Source: Lachnospiraceae bacterium
GTDB lineage: Bacteria; Bacillota; Clostridia; Lachnospirales; Anaerotignaceae
Assembly: GCA_003543235.1 (NCBI GenBank)
Contig: DPJA01000014.1
Location: 1 to 45,644 of the forward strand
Reading direction: 5' to 3'
Length of the DNA stretch: 45,644 nt
Shown here: piece after piece, positions 24,320 through 33,608 of the stretch
Position numbering within the stretch: the stretch's first letter is position 1
Layout of the letters: each line of letters begins with the position of its first letter
Notes under the pieces: model-generated
What the model was told of the DNA's origin: nothing
The model's database searches: none
What the model saw: the letters and a program-made list of their open reading frames with translations, nothing else
Translations under genes and position numbers: made by a program

Positions 24320-25934
24320 TTAAATGTCAACATTTATGCAAGACTTAAACTCCACGCCTAACCTCCCCTCAAATACAGTAACCTTTTCAATCAATCGCCT
24401 AACTAGCTGCTCATCATATTCTTCAACTTCCCCAGTCTGCCCATTTAGAAATTCTGCCATTTCAGTTATCCGCTGTTTCAAACCCTCACGCTCAGCACAT
24501 TCCACCAAGGCACTCTGCTTTTCTTCCCTCAATCGATTAATCTCATCAGCAACATCTTTATAATCCTTTTGCGCAGTGGCCCTTTTTAGCAATTCCTTTT
24601 GCAATTCCTCCAACTGGGCATCAATACTTTCCAATGAGGTTTCATTCTCCTGGCTTATAACGGTTTTAATGTTCTCCCGCAAGACCTGAATTATTCTATC
24701 CTTATCACCCAAGACAAGATTGAGGGCTTTAACCACCGCTGCTTGCAAGTCTGTTTCCAAAATGGTGGGTGCATCACAATTACTAGGACCATTATCCAAT
24801 CTCGTCACACACCGCCACACGATGGAGTGCTTTCCCCTATTGTTCCAAGCAACCCTGCGGTAGATATCACCGCAATTACCACAGTACACAATCCCCGACA
24901 AGGCATATTTACTGCTATAAATCCGTTTCTTATTGCCACTGTTGAGGTTTGCTCGCCGTATCATTTCCTCCTGCACCTGCATATAAAGTTCTTTTGGTAT
25001 GATTGGCTCATGGTTATCTTCCACATAATATTGTGGTACAATGCCGTTATTCTTCACCCGCTTTTTCGTAAGGAAATCTACAGTATAGGTCTTTGCAAGG
25101 AGGGCGTCCCCCATGTATTTTTCATTCAGGAGCATTTTCTTTATGGTCTCGGGACGCCATTTCTTCTTGTTGGCACCTGTAAGAATACCGTCTGCTTCTA
25201 GGCCTTTACCTATCTGTGCAAGACTTGACCCCTCCAAATATTCACGATAGATACGTTTTACTGTTTCTGCCTCCTCTGGCACAATGATAAGCTTTCCTTC
25301 CTCATCTTTGGTATATCCAAGAAATCGGTTGTGGTTCACCTGTACTTCTCCCTGTTGATAGCGGTATTGAAGTTCCAGCTTTACGTTCTGACTTAATGAC
25401 TGGCTTTCCTGTTGTGCTAAACTTGCCATAATAGTAAGTAGCACCTCTCCTTTGGAATCCATGGTATTTATTGATTCTTTTTCGAAATACACGGGGATGT
25501 TTTTATCCTTTAGCTGTCGGATGTATTTTAGGCAATCCAGGGTATTTCTAGCGAATCGGCTAATGGATTTGGTGATAATCATGTCGATATTTCCTCTCAT
25601 GCATTCTGCAATCATGCGGTTGAATTCCTCACGCTTTTTGGTATTGGTACCGCTGATACCGTCATCTGCAAATATTCCCGCAAGTTCCCACTCTTCGTTC
25701 TTTTGAATAGATACCGTCATCTGCAAATATTCCCGCAAGTTCCCACTCTTCGTTCTTTTGAATAAATTCCGTATAATGCTCAATCTGTGCCTCATAGCTA
25801 GTTGCCTGTTCGTCACTGTCTGTAGAAACACGACAATAAGCTGCTACCCGAAGTTTTGGTTTCTTTTCTGCAATTGCCTGTGTTCCCATCTGATACCTTG
25901 CAGGAATTACCATTACATTTCTACTCATCTGCAC
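24320..25934 (-). pseudogene. Large serine recombinase, broken by a 55-bp tandem duplication
   Basis: The N-terminus (ATG 25934, MSRNVMVIPARYQMG, then VAAYCRVSTDSDEQATSYEA with the catalytic serine) runs to a false end after FADDGI. The second copy of a 55-bp repeat shifts the frame, and the remaining 480 codons continue in the next frame (FADDGISGTNTKKREEFNRM onwards). Without one copy the protein would be about 520 residues with resolvase, recombinase, zinc-ribbon (CGNCGDIYRR) and coiled-coil parts. It belongs to the three-recombinase integration module of Clostridia phages. The present gene cannot make the full protein. Confidence 0.88.
25655..25764. repeat. 55-bp perfect tandem duplication within recombinase gene
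   Basis: Bases 25655-25709 and 25710-25764 are identical, beginning GATACCGTCATCTG. As 55 is not a multiple of three, the duplication disrupts the reading frame. It looks like a recent slippage or unequal-exchange event because the copies have not diverged. Confidence 0.95.
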
Positions 25935-26349
25935 TCACCACCATTTCAATTAAACTATAGGCATATTCCGCCTGTTTGAACGGATTTTCATATTGCTGTA
26001 TAACTGTGCCCATCATAAATTTTGGAATTGTAGTTGGTTCATCTTTCGGTTCAAATACTCTGACAAGGGCTTTGGCTCGTTTTAAGCGTTCTTCTTCTGT
26101 CCTTTTAAAGATGTCAGCATCAATAATTGGTGGATAATAATCATCCCCAAGGTAGTGTTGATTTTTCAGCATTCTTCCCACAGTCCCATGCTTAGCCTTC
26201 ATTTCCGCTTTTTTTGCTGCCTCTGAAAGAGAAAGTCCCGATAGATAATACTCATACAGCTTTTTTATCTTTTCAGTCGCCACTTCATCAATCACGACTT
26301 TTCCATTCTCAATGTTATATCCAAATGGCGTATGTCCCATATTTCTCAC
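25921..26349 (-). CDS. Accessory recombinase-domain protein of the integration module
   Basis: About 142 residues from a GTG at 26349 that overlaps the TGA of the preceding recombinase by GTGA. The start VRNMGHTPFGYNIENGKVVI matches the recombinase (PF07508-type) domain without a catalytic resolvase domain. It continues with a helical segment (LKNQHYLGDDYYPPIIDADI). The stop overlaps the next recombinase start by 14 bases, so the three genes are translationally coupled. Its role may be as a DNA-binding partner or directionality factor. Shorter proteins of this type regularly sit between the two large recombinases in Clostridia prophages. Confidence 0.7.
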   Translation of the reverse strand: MRNMGHTPFGYNIENGKVVIDEVATEKIKKLYEYYLSGLSLSEAAKKAEMKAKHGTVGRMLKNQHYLGDDYYPPIIDADIFKRTEEERLKRAKALVRVFEPKDEPTTIPKFMMGTVIQQYENPFKQAEYAYSLIEMVVSADE

Positions 26350-27891
26350 ATCCGTTCTCGAAGTGTAATACCACATTTTAATTGAAAATCAAGTTCTTTT
26401 CTTGAAAGAACAATCACTTTTTCTACATACCTTTCAAACAAATCCTCATTAAAGGCAGTCAGCATTTTTGCCTTATTTGTAAATTTAAGTAACTCCCTCA
26501 CCTCTTGTATTTTGTAGAATTCCTCATTGGTGGCAAGCGTCAGGGTTTCAATTTGCTGACGGTAGGTTTCTGTATCTTTATCCAGTTTCCTTAATTCCAT
26601 ATTAAAAAGAGCAGGTTCAAGATACTTTTTAGCCATAAGCTTTATCAGCATCTCTTTCTGCTCTGAGATTTTTCGTATTCGATTTTCAAGTTCTTGCAGT
26701 TCTCCGGTGTTTTCTGATTGGCTCATTGCTGTTAGGTTCTCCAGTAATGGTTTTAAAATAAACTTCCGTCCAAAAATCAGCTTATTCATCATAGTTACAA
26801 AGGCTTGTTCCACTTTATCTTCACGGATAAAAAGCATGGAACATTCCTCTACCTGTGACAAATGCTTTGAACAGCACCAGGCAATATACTTGCCCTGGGT
26901 TCTCCTCTTAAAGGTACTCCCACATTCACCACAGATGATTTTCCCCGAAAAAGGATAGCGATTTTTATGTTTTCTCTTATCTACACTTTTTTTCTTTCCC
27001 ATGCTGATGGATGATAGCGGCAGCCCCTTCGAAGTCCTCACGGCTAACAATTGCTTGATGATGGTTTTCAATATAATATTGGTCCTTTTCCCCTCGGTTG
27101 ATGTGCCTGTTAAACTGACTGTCTGTATAGCTTTTCTGCAAAATGGCATCACCAACATATTTTTCATTGAACAAAATACCCCGAACCGTGGTTGCTCTCC
27201 ATTTGCCACCCTTAGAGGTTGGAACACCTCTCGCATTTAGCTCATTAGCAATTTTCTGTGTACCTGTACCCATCAATACTTCTGCGAACATCCATTTTAC
27301 GATTTCTGCCTGTGCTTCATTAATCACCATATCCCCATTAATATTGTCATAGCCATAAGGTGGTGTAGAAATTTTATATGTACCATTCTTGAAGCGTTTT
27401 TGAATGGACCACTTGCTGTTTTCCGCAATAGATACAGACTCACTTTCTGCAAGTCCGCTTAAAATTGAAAGCATTAACTCGCTCTCCATGGACTGGGTAT
27501 TGATATTTTCCTTTTCAAAATAGATGAGAATGCCCAGGTCTATGAGTCTTCTAACCAATTCTAAACAGTCCATGGTATTCCTTGAAAATCTACTGATAGA
27601 CTTGGTTATAATGAAGTCAATCTTCTTGTTTTCACAGTCTAAAATCAGTTTTTGCAATCCTGCTCGCTTTTCCTTTTTAGTACCCGTAATGCCTTCGTCA
27701 TAATAAATACCTACAAATGCCCATTCCGGATTGGCCTTGATATAGGACTCATAATGAGATTTTTGGGTTTCAAGGCTAAGCAACTGCTCACTGCTATCTG
27801 TAGACACTCGGCAATAAGCCGCTACTTTTAACTTCTCCTTGAAAATCAAGTCCGCCTTGTTTTCTGCTATTTTTGTTATCCTTTTCATCAT
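26346..27891 (-). pseudogene. Large serine recombinase, frameshifted in an A7 tract
   Basis: The ATG at 27891 has GGAGG 5 bases upstream. The N-terminal part shows VAAYCRVSTDSSEQ with the catalytic serine and ITKSISRFSRN, and continues through the recombinase domain to IIHQHGKEKK. At seven As (26990-26996) the frame is one base off and ends at 26977. The other frame resumes with VDKRKHKNRYPFSGKIICGE (zinc ribbon) and ends at 26346. One A fewer gives an intact protein of about 515 residues. The shift is +1, not the usual -1 slippage, so mutation or sequencing error is most likely. Confidence 0.85.
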
Positions 27892-27940
27892 CTCAACCTC
27901 CGTATTACAGGTCACATATTACCTCTGAAGTTCCACTATA

Positions 27941-28111
27941 TCAACCATTAGTGGGCATGATCTGTGCTAAATTTGGAGAGAAAGTTTGCCTATTTAATAA
28001 GGTAATTTTGTTGAATTCATCCTCTGTAATTAACCCATTTTTAAGCATAGATTTTGTTATTTTTTCTGCCATAAAATAATCATATTCCCTTTGTAGTTGC
28101 TCCTGTGTCAT
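27941..28111 (-). CDS. Small recombinase-module protein (SHOCT-like), 56 residues
   Basis: The ATG at 28111 follows GGAGG by 7 bases. The sequence (YDYFMAEKITKSMLKNGLIT, then EDEFNKITLLNRQTFSPNLA) matches small proteins consistently placed just upstream of serine recombinases in Clostridia phages. The pattern KNGLITEDEFNKI is of SHOCT-domain style, often acting in oligomerisation or DNA binding. It ends 50 bases before the recombinase start. The function is unknown; a role as helper of integration is plausible. Confidence 0.7.
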   Translation of the reverse strand: MTQEQLQREYDYFMAEKITKSMLKNGLITEDEFNKITLLNRQTFSPNLAQIMPTNG

Positions 28112-28127
28112 ATAAGTACCTCCATAT

Positions 28128-28168
28128 AAAAAAGGCTGTGGAATTCCAACCTTGAAACCCCACAGACC
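28128..28168 (-). terminator. Terminator ending the lysis module
   Basis: On the minus strand CTGTGG and CCACAG (with flanking GG/CC) form a stem, followed directly by six Ts. It lies 31 bases after the amidase stop and separates late genes from the recombinase module. Confidence 0.75.
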
Positions 28169-28199
28169 CTATTATTTAACCTTTAATTCAGCTGATACA

Positions 28200-28850
28200 C
28201 TATTTACTCAGCACTGCCACATTTCCATTGCTGCTGATTTTATACCCTAAGGCATTGGCGATATCCCTAATAGCAATAAAATTCGTCCCGTCTTTTAGGA
28301 TTCTTTTTACCTCCACTTCCTTGCCGTTAATTATTATCTTGCTGGTTTCTACCATTTCATCATCTCCAAGTCCTTCTTTAAACTGCTGCCACAAGTTTTC
28401 ATTTCTTACAAATGGTTCAGGACAGTTTTTCCCAGTTACATCGTAGTGCCTTAGAATATTTCCTATTGGCACACCATACTTTTTCATCAAGAACATTGTA
28501 ATCTCAATAGCATTTTTAATAGTTTCTTCCTTAATATAATAATTGCCGGCACTATCTTTTCTACTGCACATTTCAATTCCGATACTATTATTATTTCTGC
28601 AATATGCATGAATATATTTGCTTGCCCCACAATGCAATGCGGTATCACTGTCTTTAACCACTTGATAGATTTCATTTTCATCTACAAAATAGTGAGCAGA
28701 CGCATTTCTATCTGCAGAATTAAAATAATTTGCATTTCCCTGTGCCGTATCTCCGTTGTTAGCTGTATAGTGAATTACGATATACTGAATAGGCTTAGTT
28801 CTTCCTACTGTAAAATTTGATTTATCAGCAATTCTTGTTTTTATATTCAT
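28200..28850 (-). CDS. N-acetylmuramoyl-L-alanine amidase, phage endolysin
   Basis: This 216-residue protein has an Amidase_2 domain (residues about 15-150). Zinc ligands fit H27 in YIVIHYTAN and the later HYDVTGKNCPEPF histidine and cysteine. The C-terminal 45 residues (EVKRILKDGTNFIAIRDIAN) resemble a copper amine oxidase N-terminal-like/stalk domain that replaces a cell-wall-binding module. It cleaves the amide between muramic acid and the peptide stem. There is no signal peptide, so export depends on the holin upstream. GGAGGG precedes the start. Confidence 0.9.
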   Translation of the reverse strand: MNIKTRIADKSNFTVGRTKPIQYIVIHYTANNGDTAQGNANYFNSADRNASAHYFVDENEIYQVVKDSDTALHCGASKYIHAYCRNNNSIGIEMCSRKDSAGNYYIKEETIKNAIEITMFLMKKYGVPIGNILRHYDVTGKNCPEPFVRNENLWQQFKEGLGDDEMVETSKIIINGKEVEVKRILKDGTNFIAIRDIANALGYKISSNGNVAVLSK

Positions 28851-28889
28851 TTACTTTCCCTCCATAGCCCAGATTTGGGTTGAGTGTAT

Positions 28890-29288
28890 TTACTCGTTAT
28901 TCTTCAACTGTACAAGAACATCTTTCAACTTCTCCGGCACTGGCAGACCAATGATAGTGGCATTCTCCAATATTGAAATCCCTTCATTGGAAATATAAAA
29001 GAATATCACTGCCGTTCTTAAAACACTACCTTGGCCAATCAGTTGTGTGTCAACAATCTGACCAATGGCAACAAAGGAGAAAATCAGTACCTTTTTAAAT
29101 ATCCCTCTGAAACCAACCTCGCTGGATAGCTTTTTCTCCAGGATTGCCACCATAATTCCCGTGATGTAATCAATAACTACAAACACCAAAAGGGCATAAA
29201 GAAAGCCATCAAAGCCACCGAAGAAGTAGCCAAGACAGCCGCCAATACTTGCGAATATCCACTGTATTACATCTGTTATATTTTTCAT
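28890..29288 (-). CDS. Phage holin (toxin secretion/phage lysis family)
   Basis: This 132-residue protein has three to four hydrophobic segments and the conserved stretch FDGFLYALLVFVVIDYITGI, typical of phage_holin_4-type holins. KKLSSEVGFRGIFKKVLIF is the usual cytoplasmic loop. It forms membrane lesions that release the endolysin encoded 39 bases downstream. GAGAG precedes the start. Confidence 0.88.
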   Translation of the reverse strand: MKNITDVIQWIFASIGGCLGYFFGGFDGFLYALLVFVVIDYITGIMVAILEKKLSSEVGFRGIFKKVLIFSFVAIGQIVDTQLIGQGSVLRTAVIFFYISNEGISILENATIIGLPVPEKLKDVLVQLKNNE

Positions 29289-29339
29289 TTTATCATCTCT
29301 CTTTCAACTAAAAAAGCAGCTACCTATTTCGATAACTGC

Positions 29340-29501
29340 TTACTCAACGGTAATTATACTTCCATTTTTGTCATAGCCTCTTTCTGAAAGTAACGCTATA
29401 ACAGCATTCCGCCAATTTTCAGGAACTAACTTTACACTTTTATTGCTTTCATCACAGGTGCGTTTTCCATTAATTACAAGCTGATAATACATTTCTGCCA
29501 T
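29340..29501 (-). CDS. Small phage protein, XkdX/CD1375-like
   Basis: The 53-residue product starts at the ATG 29501, directly after the stop of the previous gene and behind GGGGGTGA. MAEMYYQLVINGKRTCDE is the usual start of the small CD1375/XkdX-like proteins that follow tail-fibre genes. The function is unknown; it may be a tail-fibre partner. Residues upstream of this ATG are an overlap with the previous gene and were dropped. Confidence 0.65.
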   Translation of the reverse strand: MAEMYYQLVINGKRTCDESNKSVKLVPENWRNAVIALLSERGYDKNGSIITVE

Positions 29502-29502
29502 A

Positions 29503-29892
29503 TCACTCACCCCCAAGTATTGTTTCATAGACTTCTGCCATGGTTTCCATTATGGTAAGATTATTGGATTGCTGTTCTTCATACATCTCTGCCTGGGTTT
29601 CCATCATCATCAGTTCACCTTCAGTTGGGCAATATTGGTGTGTTTCCTCTGGCACTTTTTCAACCGTAAAGCATCCATCTGTAACTGCATACTCTGTTCC
29701 ATTGAAGGTGTATGTTTTTACACTCTTATCAACTTCGTATGACCCAGAACCACCATCAGCGCTAATGACAAAACTTTTAATGCAGTAATTGTTTTCTCCA
29801 GATGGCTCTACAATCTGTGTGTTTCCAAAATGTATTTCAAAAATCATATCATCTGATTTATAAAATACTTTATCATTTTCAATTCTAAACAT
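29503..29892 (-). CDS. Phage tail-region protein of unknown function
   Basis: This 129-residue acidic protein lies 13 bases after the fibre-like gene. Its first 75 residues look beta-rich (VFYKSDDMIFEIHFG) and the last 50 helical (GELMMMETQAEMYEEQQSNN, then LTIMETMAEVYE). Two similar ET.AE.YE motifs are present. The position between fibre and lysis genes suggests a tail-fibre accessory or baseplate protein. No family recognised. Confidence 0.55.
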   Translation of the reverse strand: MFRIENDKVFYKSDDMIFEIHFGNTQIVEPSGENNYCIKSFVISADGGSGSYEVDKSVKTYTFNGTEYAVTDGCFTVEKVPEETHQYCPTEGELMMMETQAEMYEEQQSNNLTIMETMAEVYETILGGE

Positions 29893-29905
29893 TTAATACC
29901 TCCTG

Positions 29906-30763
29906 TTAGTATGTTGGTTGGTAAGTAATTGTTATATTACTAAACGGAAAAGATTGTGACGATGTATCGCTACTACTAGCACAGACAACCAATACAACTG
30001 GCTCACCCGCTTTGCAAAACATATAACATGTTTTACTTACAGCAACATTGTTGGTTGAAGTAATGAAAAACAAGGGTTCTAAATAGTTTGATAGTTGTGC
30101 GGATGTAGAATAATTATAAGTTGTAGCAGCTACTGTTGATAAATCATAAACGCTGGCTACACTAAGCCTGGTTGCTGTGGTATCGATACTGCCTACAGTT
30201 TTATAAAGGGCAAGGGGTCTTGAGGTAGAGCTTCCAGATGCGTTGGCTGTTGTATTTAATGTAACCACATACAATCCAGATATAGGTGCTATAAATTTTG
30301 CAATACATTTATAGCTTAAATATATGTTAAATGCTGTACTATAAGAAAATATGGTTGTTCCTGTTCCTGTTAAACTTACTTTTCTTTGTGATATCAAATA
30401 TGAAGCTTTTTGGCTAAGGATGCCCGTTGAATTTGCAGTATTGTTTGTTGCTGTATTTGTATTAATTGTGTCTACATACCCCGCCCTTGCACTTGTCCAG
30501 CTTGTAAGCAATGCATTCAACTTTGACATAATGGTTCCGGCAGTTGCGGTACCCCCTGTTGCACCAGTAGCACCAATCAAAGTGCTTATGATATAAGTTA
30601 GTTTTTGGCTTAAAGTACCGCTTGCATTGGCGGAGGTGCTTGCAGTGGTATTAGTGATAACCGCATTCAGCTTACCGTTCACTGTACCGTCTGTTGTGCT
30701 ACCTCCTGTATCCGTTTTTGTTCCAAGCAGCTTTTTTAAAGTTGCAAAAATGGCAACGTCCAT
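29906..30763 (-). CDS. Putative tail fibre/receptor-binding protein
   Basis: This 285-residue protein is very rich in Ser/Thr/Ala/Gly. The first 130 residues hold about three degenerate repeats of a pattern TDGTVNGKLNAVI...TLSQKLTYIIS. A small collagen-like GATGATGG lies near residue 68. The C-terminal half (about 140-285) looks like a beta-rich head. This layout (trimeric shaft plus tip) is common in receptor-binding fibres. The repeats predict trimerisation, and the C-terminus predicts host binding; both are inferences. Confidence 0.6.
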   Translation of the reverse strand: MDVAIFATLKKLLGTKTDTGGSTTDGTVNGKLNAVITNTTASTSANASGTLSQKLTYIISTLIGATGATGGTATAGTIMSKLNALLTSWTSARAGYVDTINTNTATNNTANSTGILSQKASYLISQRKVSLTGTGTTIFSYSTAFNIYLSYKCIAKFIAPISGLYVVTLNTTANASGSSTSRPLALYKTVGSIDTTATRLSVASVYDLSTVAATTYNYSTSAQLSNYLEPLFFITSTNNVAVSKTCYMFCKAGEPVVLVVCASSSDTSSQSFPFSNITITYQPTY

Positions 30764-30778
30764 AAAATCTCCCTCCTT

Positions 30779-31699
30779 TTAATTCTGTGCTATTGTACTT
30801 GTAATAGTACTGTCCGTAATAGTTGTAGTGGTAGTAGAGTTAAGAATTAAACTACTGCCGTTGCTGCTCCATGCCTTCGTTACACAAGTGATTATGGTGT
30901 CACCGACATTCGTGGTTCTCTCAGCAATTTTCGCACTGTGCATGATAATATTTTCCGTAATCACAGTATCCGTTATATTTGTTGTCACAGTTGCTCCAAT
31001 ACGGTAGGCAATATTGTCGAAGTCAAAAATCTGCAGTTCTGAAATATCGTTTAACACCCCTTGATACCACTCATTAATTGAGTTTTTCAGATGGTTAAAC
31101 TCCGTCTGTTGATTTGCAAGCTGTGTATCCGTCTGGTTTTGCACTTGATTCTGATACTGCTGAAATGCTGTGCTGTATGCTGTGAAATAATCACTTGCCG
31201 TAAACCCAGTCAAAGTACAATACACGCCAACTCTTTCATCAGTAATATTGTATAGGGTAAGGCTTGTTGCTCCAGCAGCAACATAGATGGTTGCAAGAGG
31301 AATTTCATGGGTATCTGCATTTTGTGTTAATTTTGGCACTGTGGGATTACTTGAAGGAGTTCCCTCCACAACATAAACACCACACATACGGTTTACATAG
31401 TCGGCTCTTGCTACAACCCTGTCATAGCGGCCGTAGCTGATATTCCCTGTTGTAATTAGAATGTTTTCAGTTTCATCATTGCAATAAAATCTGCCATTAA
31501 TAAAAAAAGAGCCTGCAGCCACGCTGATGTACATATTACCGTTTAAGGCGGTCACCTGTAATCCGTTACTGTCTGCTCCAAAAACACCGTTTGAGAACAG
31601 CTTGCTGAAGTACATGGCAAACTGCTCACTAGTGTAGGCTCTATCATAACTTCCATCTGTCTGCTTTACTGCATCAAATGGAAAGTAGGTTATACTCAT
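30779..31699 (-). CDS. Phage baseplate/tail fibre connector protein
   Basis: About 306 residues from the ATG at 31699 (MSITYFPFDAVKQTDGSYDR), preceded by GAGGTGAT; an upstream start overlaps the previous gene and was rejected. The region FMYFSKLFSNGVFG-like and the beta segments around GNMYISVAAGSFFINGRFY are typical of BppU/upper-baseplate or fibre-anchor proteins of lactococcal and clostridial siphoviruses. The C-terminus (TTTTTITDSTITSTIAQN) is Thr-rich. It probably joins the tail tip to the fibre encoded next. Confidence 0.65.
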   Translation of the reverse strand: MSITYFPFDAVKQTDGSYDRAYTSEQFAMYFSKLFSNGVFGADSNGLQVTALNGNMYISVAAGSFFINGRFYCNDETENILITTGNISYGRYDRVVARADYVNRMCGVYVVEGTPSSNPTVPKLTQNADTHEIPLATIYVAAGATSLTLYNITDERVGVYCTLTGFTASDYFTAYSTAFQQYQNQVQNQTDTQLANQQTEFNHLKNSINEWYQGVLNDISELQIFDFDNIAYRIGATVTTNITDTVITENIIMHSAKIAERTTNVGDTIITCVTKAWSSNGSSLILNSTTTTTITDSTITSTIAQN

Positions 31700-31709
31700 T
31701 TTTATCACC

Positions 31710-32711
31710 TCATTTCTTTGTAAATATTGTTGGTATGGTATCCCCATAGGCTATTTCCATTTCATAGCTTTTCTCATAGAAATGGGTGATCTTCTCTATT
31801 GGCTTTGCCGTAGAAAGATTGCTGTCATAATCTATTAAAAGTACAGTATCACCCAGGAAATAGTCCTTTTTATATTCATATTGCTCCGACTGGCGGATGA
31901 CAAACTCCGCACTGGTCAGTTTGTTTTTTTCAGCTAAACCCTCCAGAAGATTTTCAACATCACTTCCTTTTTCAACATACTCTCTGCGGTTAATTCCTAT
32001 TGCTGTGGTGTCACCATACTCTGTATAACTTTCAGTTTCGGTATCCGTTTCTTCCTTATATAAGTAGGCAACATTCATATAGTCCGTTGTTTCCTCGTAA
32101 ATATCTGTTTCAGAGATATTGTTGAACTTATCACCGAAAATAACTGTCTGGCTACGGTCAGTCACTTTTACGCATTGGAACACAAACTGCTTATTTTCAA
32201 TATCATAATCAAGCCTAAAGCCAAAACCGCCTAGCTTGCCTATATACTTTAAAATAGAAAGACAGTCGTTTGGTTCATATTTTCGTTTTATGGTATTCAC
32301 TTCTGTGAATCCATTTGCCTTTGAAGTGAAGTTTTCAAACTGCCTTTTTGCCACTATTGGATTTATAAAGTTTTCATCCACCAGTCTTAAACAAGCATTC
32401 TCGTAGGTTTCACCCACAGATACTTCAAAACCTTTAACACACCGCCAAGAAAGCATGTTTGTAATATGACGTCCTGTGATTTCATACTGTTTTAAATCCT
32501 TTGTGTCTGTTTTATGCTTGTTTTCCACCATATAGGCATTTCCATTAACCACTAGAAAGTCTGAAATATTGTTGATATTCATATAGATATTTCTGTCAGT
32601 AAATGTTAGTTGAATTTCCCCAACATCACGGATACACTCTGAAAACTGCAGACTGCTATAGGACTGCAAAATGTCCTTTAATACAAAGGCTGAATAAACA
32701 TCAACTCTCAA
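31710..32711 (-). CDS. Phage tail-tip (Gp37-like/Tal-type) protein
   Basis: This 333-residue protein resembles the siphovirus ReqiPepy6 Gp37-like family: N-terminal YSAFVLKDILQSYSSLQFSE, TGRHITNMLSWRCV and a C-terminal GDTVLLIDYDSNLSTA. Such proteins occupy the position of the Tal protein at the tail tip and contact the cell. The gene follows Dit by 47 bases and precedes the baseplate gene with a 12-base gap to its chosen start. No endopeptidase domain is visible, so it is the short form. Confidence 0.8.
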   Translation of the reverse strand: MRVDVYSAFVLKDILQSYSSLQFSECIRDVGEIQLTFTDRNIYMNINNISDFLVVNGNAYMVENKHKTDTKDLKQYEITGRHITNMLSWRCVKGFEVSVGETYENACLRLVDENFINPIVAKRQFENFTSKANGFTEVNTIKRKYEPNDCLSILKYIGKLGGFGFRLDYDIENKQFVFQCVKVTDRSQTVIFGDKFNNISETDIYEETTDYMNVAYLYKEETDTETESYTEYGDTTAIGINRREYVEKGSDVENLLEGLAEKNKLTSAEFVIRQSEQYEYKKDYFLGDTVLLIDYDSNLSTAKPIEKITHFYEKSYEMEIAYGDTIPTIFTKK

Positions 32712-32758
32712 AAAATCACTTCCTTATTGTAAAGTAATAGCACTTTATATCTTATATC

Positions 32759-33604
32759 TTATAACACCAACGGACTGTAATTAAAAAACACCTCAAGATT
32801 GGTTACGTTGTTTTCTGCACCATATTCTATCTCGTTTTCGCCTACAAAAAACTTGAAAAAGCTGCTGTTTACCGCATCAAGAATAGAAAAATCCTTAACA
32901 CCATTTTTGAATACCACAGGCTGTTCCTTTGTAAAATCTACCGTTATGAAATCGCCTTTTTTCAACGCAGCGTTGAAATAGATGCCTTCATTTGTTTTCC
33001 GGTTGATAATATAAGGATTACCTACAGAGCCAAAGGAGGCAATAAACTTCACTATCCAACCGCTGTCAGCATCTCCTGTGTTGTTTACCTTTGTTACAAG
33101 TTGTGCCACACGTATTCCGAAAAGAGTGTATGGTTCAAAATACTGAGGAAAAACAAGGGACGGAGTCAAGCTTGCAAGGTTATCTACAACCTCATTTTCT
33201 TTCCAGTACACGCCGTGGCAGATGAGTTCTATTCCCACCATCCCTTTGCCACCAGAATAGGTTATTGATGGTATACTTTCAGGATAGCAGGATATTGTTT
33301 TTGTATATTCACCATCCACAAACTTTAATTCTCCTTTTGTTTTTGGATTAAACACACTTTTGATATGCTTTTCAAAAAGGCGGTAATTCTTATCTGTCTG
33401 AAAAACTGCCTTAATATTGATTTCCCTAGGCTCCAAATCAAGGTTTTGAAGTGTTTCGCCATCCTGCCCATTGTTTTTATCTGTGTAGAAGTTGGTGTCA
33501 ACATCTTCACTAAAGCCAATTGGAACTAAATCGGCATTAAAGGAGATGTTTACACTCTGCTTTGTGGCCATATTTGTATAGGTCAGAATCTCACTGCTTT
33601 TCAT
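32759..33604 (-). CDS. Distal tail protein (Dit, Sipho_tail family)
   Basis: This 281-residue protein sits directly downstream of the tape-measure gene, as Dit always does. Motifs such as NGQDGETLQNLDLEPREINI and the KTISCYPESIPSITYSGGK region are typical of PF05709. It forms the hexameric hub that joins the tail tube to the tip. The four-base gap to the tape measure gene suggests coupling. Confidence 0.88.
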   Translation of the reverse strand: MKSSEILTYTNMATKQSVNISFNADLVPIGFSEDVDTNFYTDKNNGQDGETLQNLDLEPREINIKAVFQTDKNYRLFEKHIKSVFNPKTKGELKFVDGEYTKTISCYPESIPSITYSGGKGMVGIELICHGVYWKENEVVDNLASLTPSLVFPQYFEPYTLFGIRVAQLVTKVNNTGDADSGWIVKFIASFGSVGNPYIINRKTNEGIYFNAALKKGDFITVDFTKEQPVVFKNGVKDFSILDAVNSSFFKFFVGENEIEYGAENNVTNLEVFFNYSPLVL

Positions 33605-33608
33605 TTTC

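Noticed and set aside
25655..25764. Tandem repeat considered as CRISPR or satellite
   Set aside because: Only two copies without spacers, both inside a coding sequence; it is a duplication.
26977..27236. Programmed -1 frameshift on A7 in the recombinase
   Set aside because: Restoring the second frame needs +1 (or -2), not -1, so the usual slippery mechanism does not apply.
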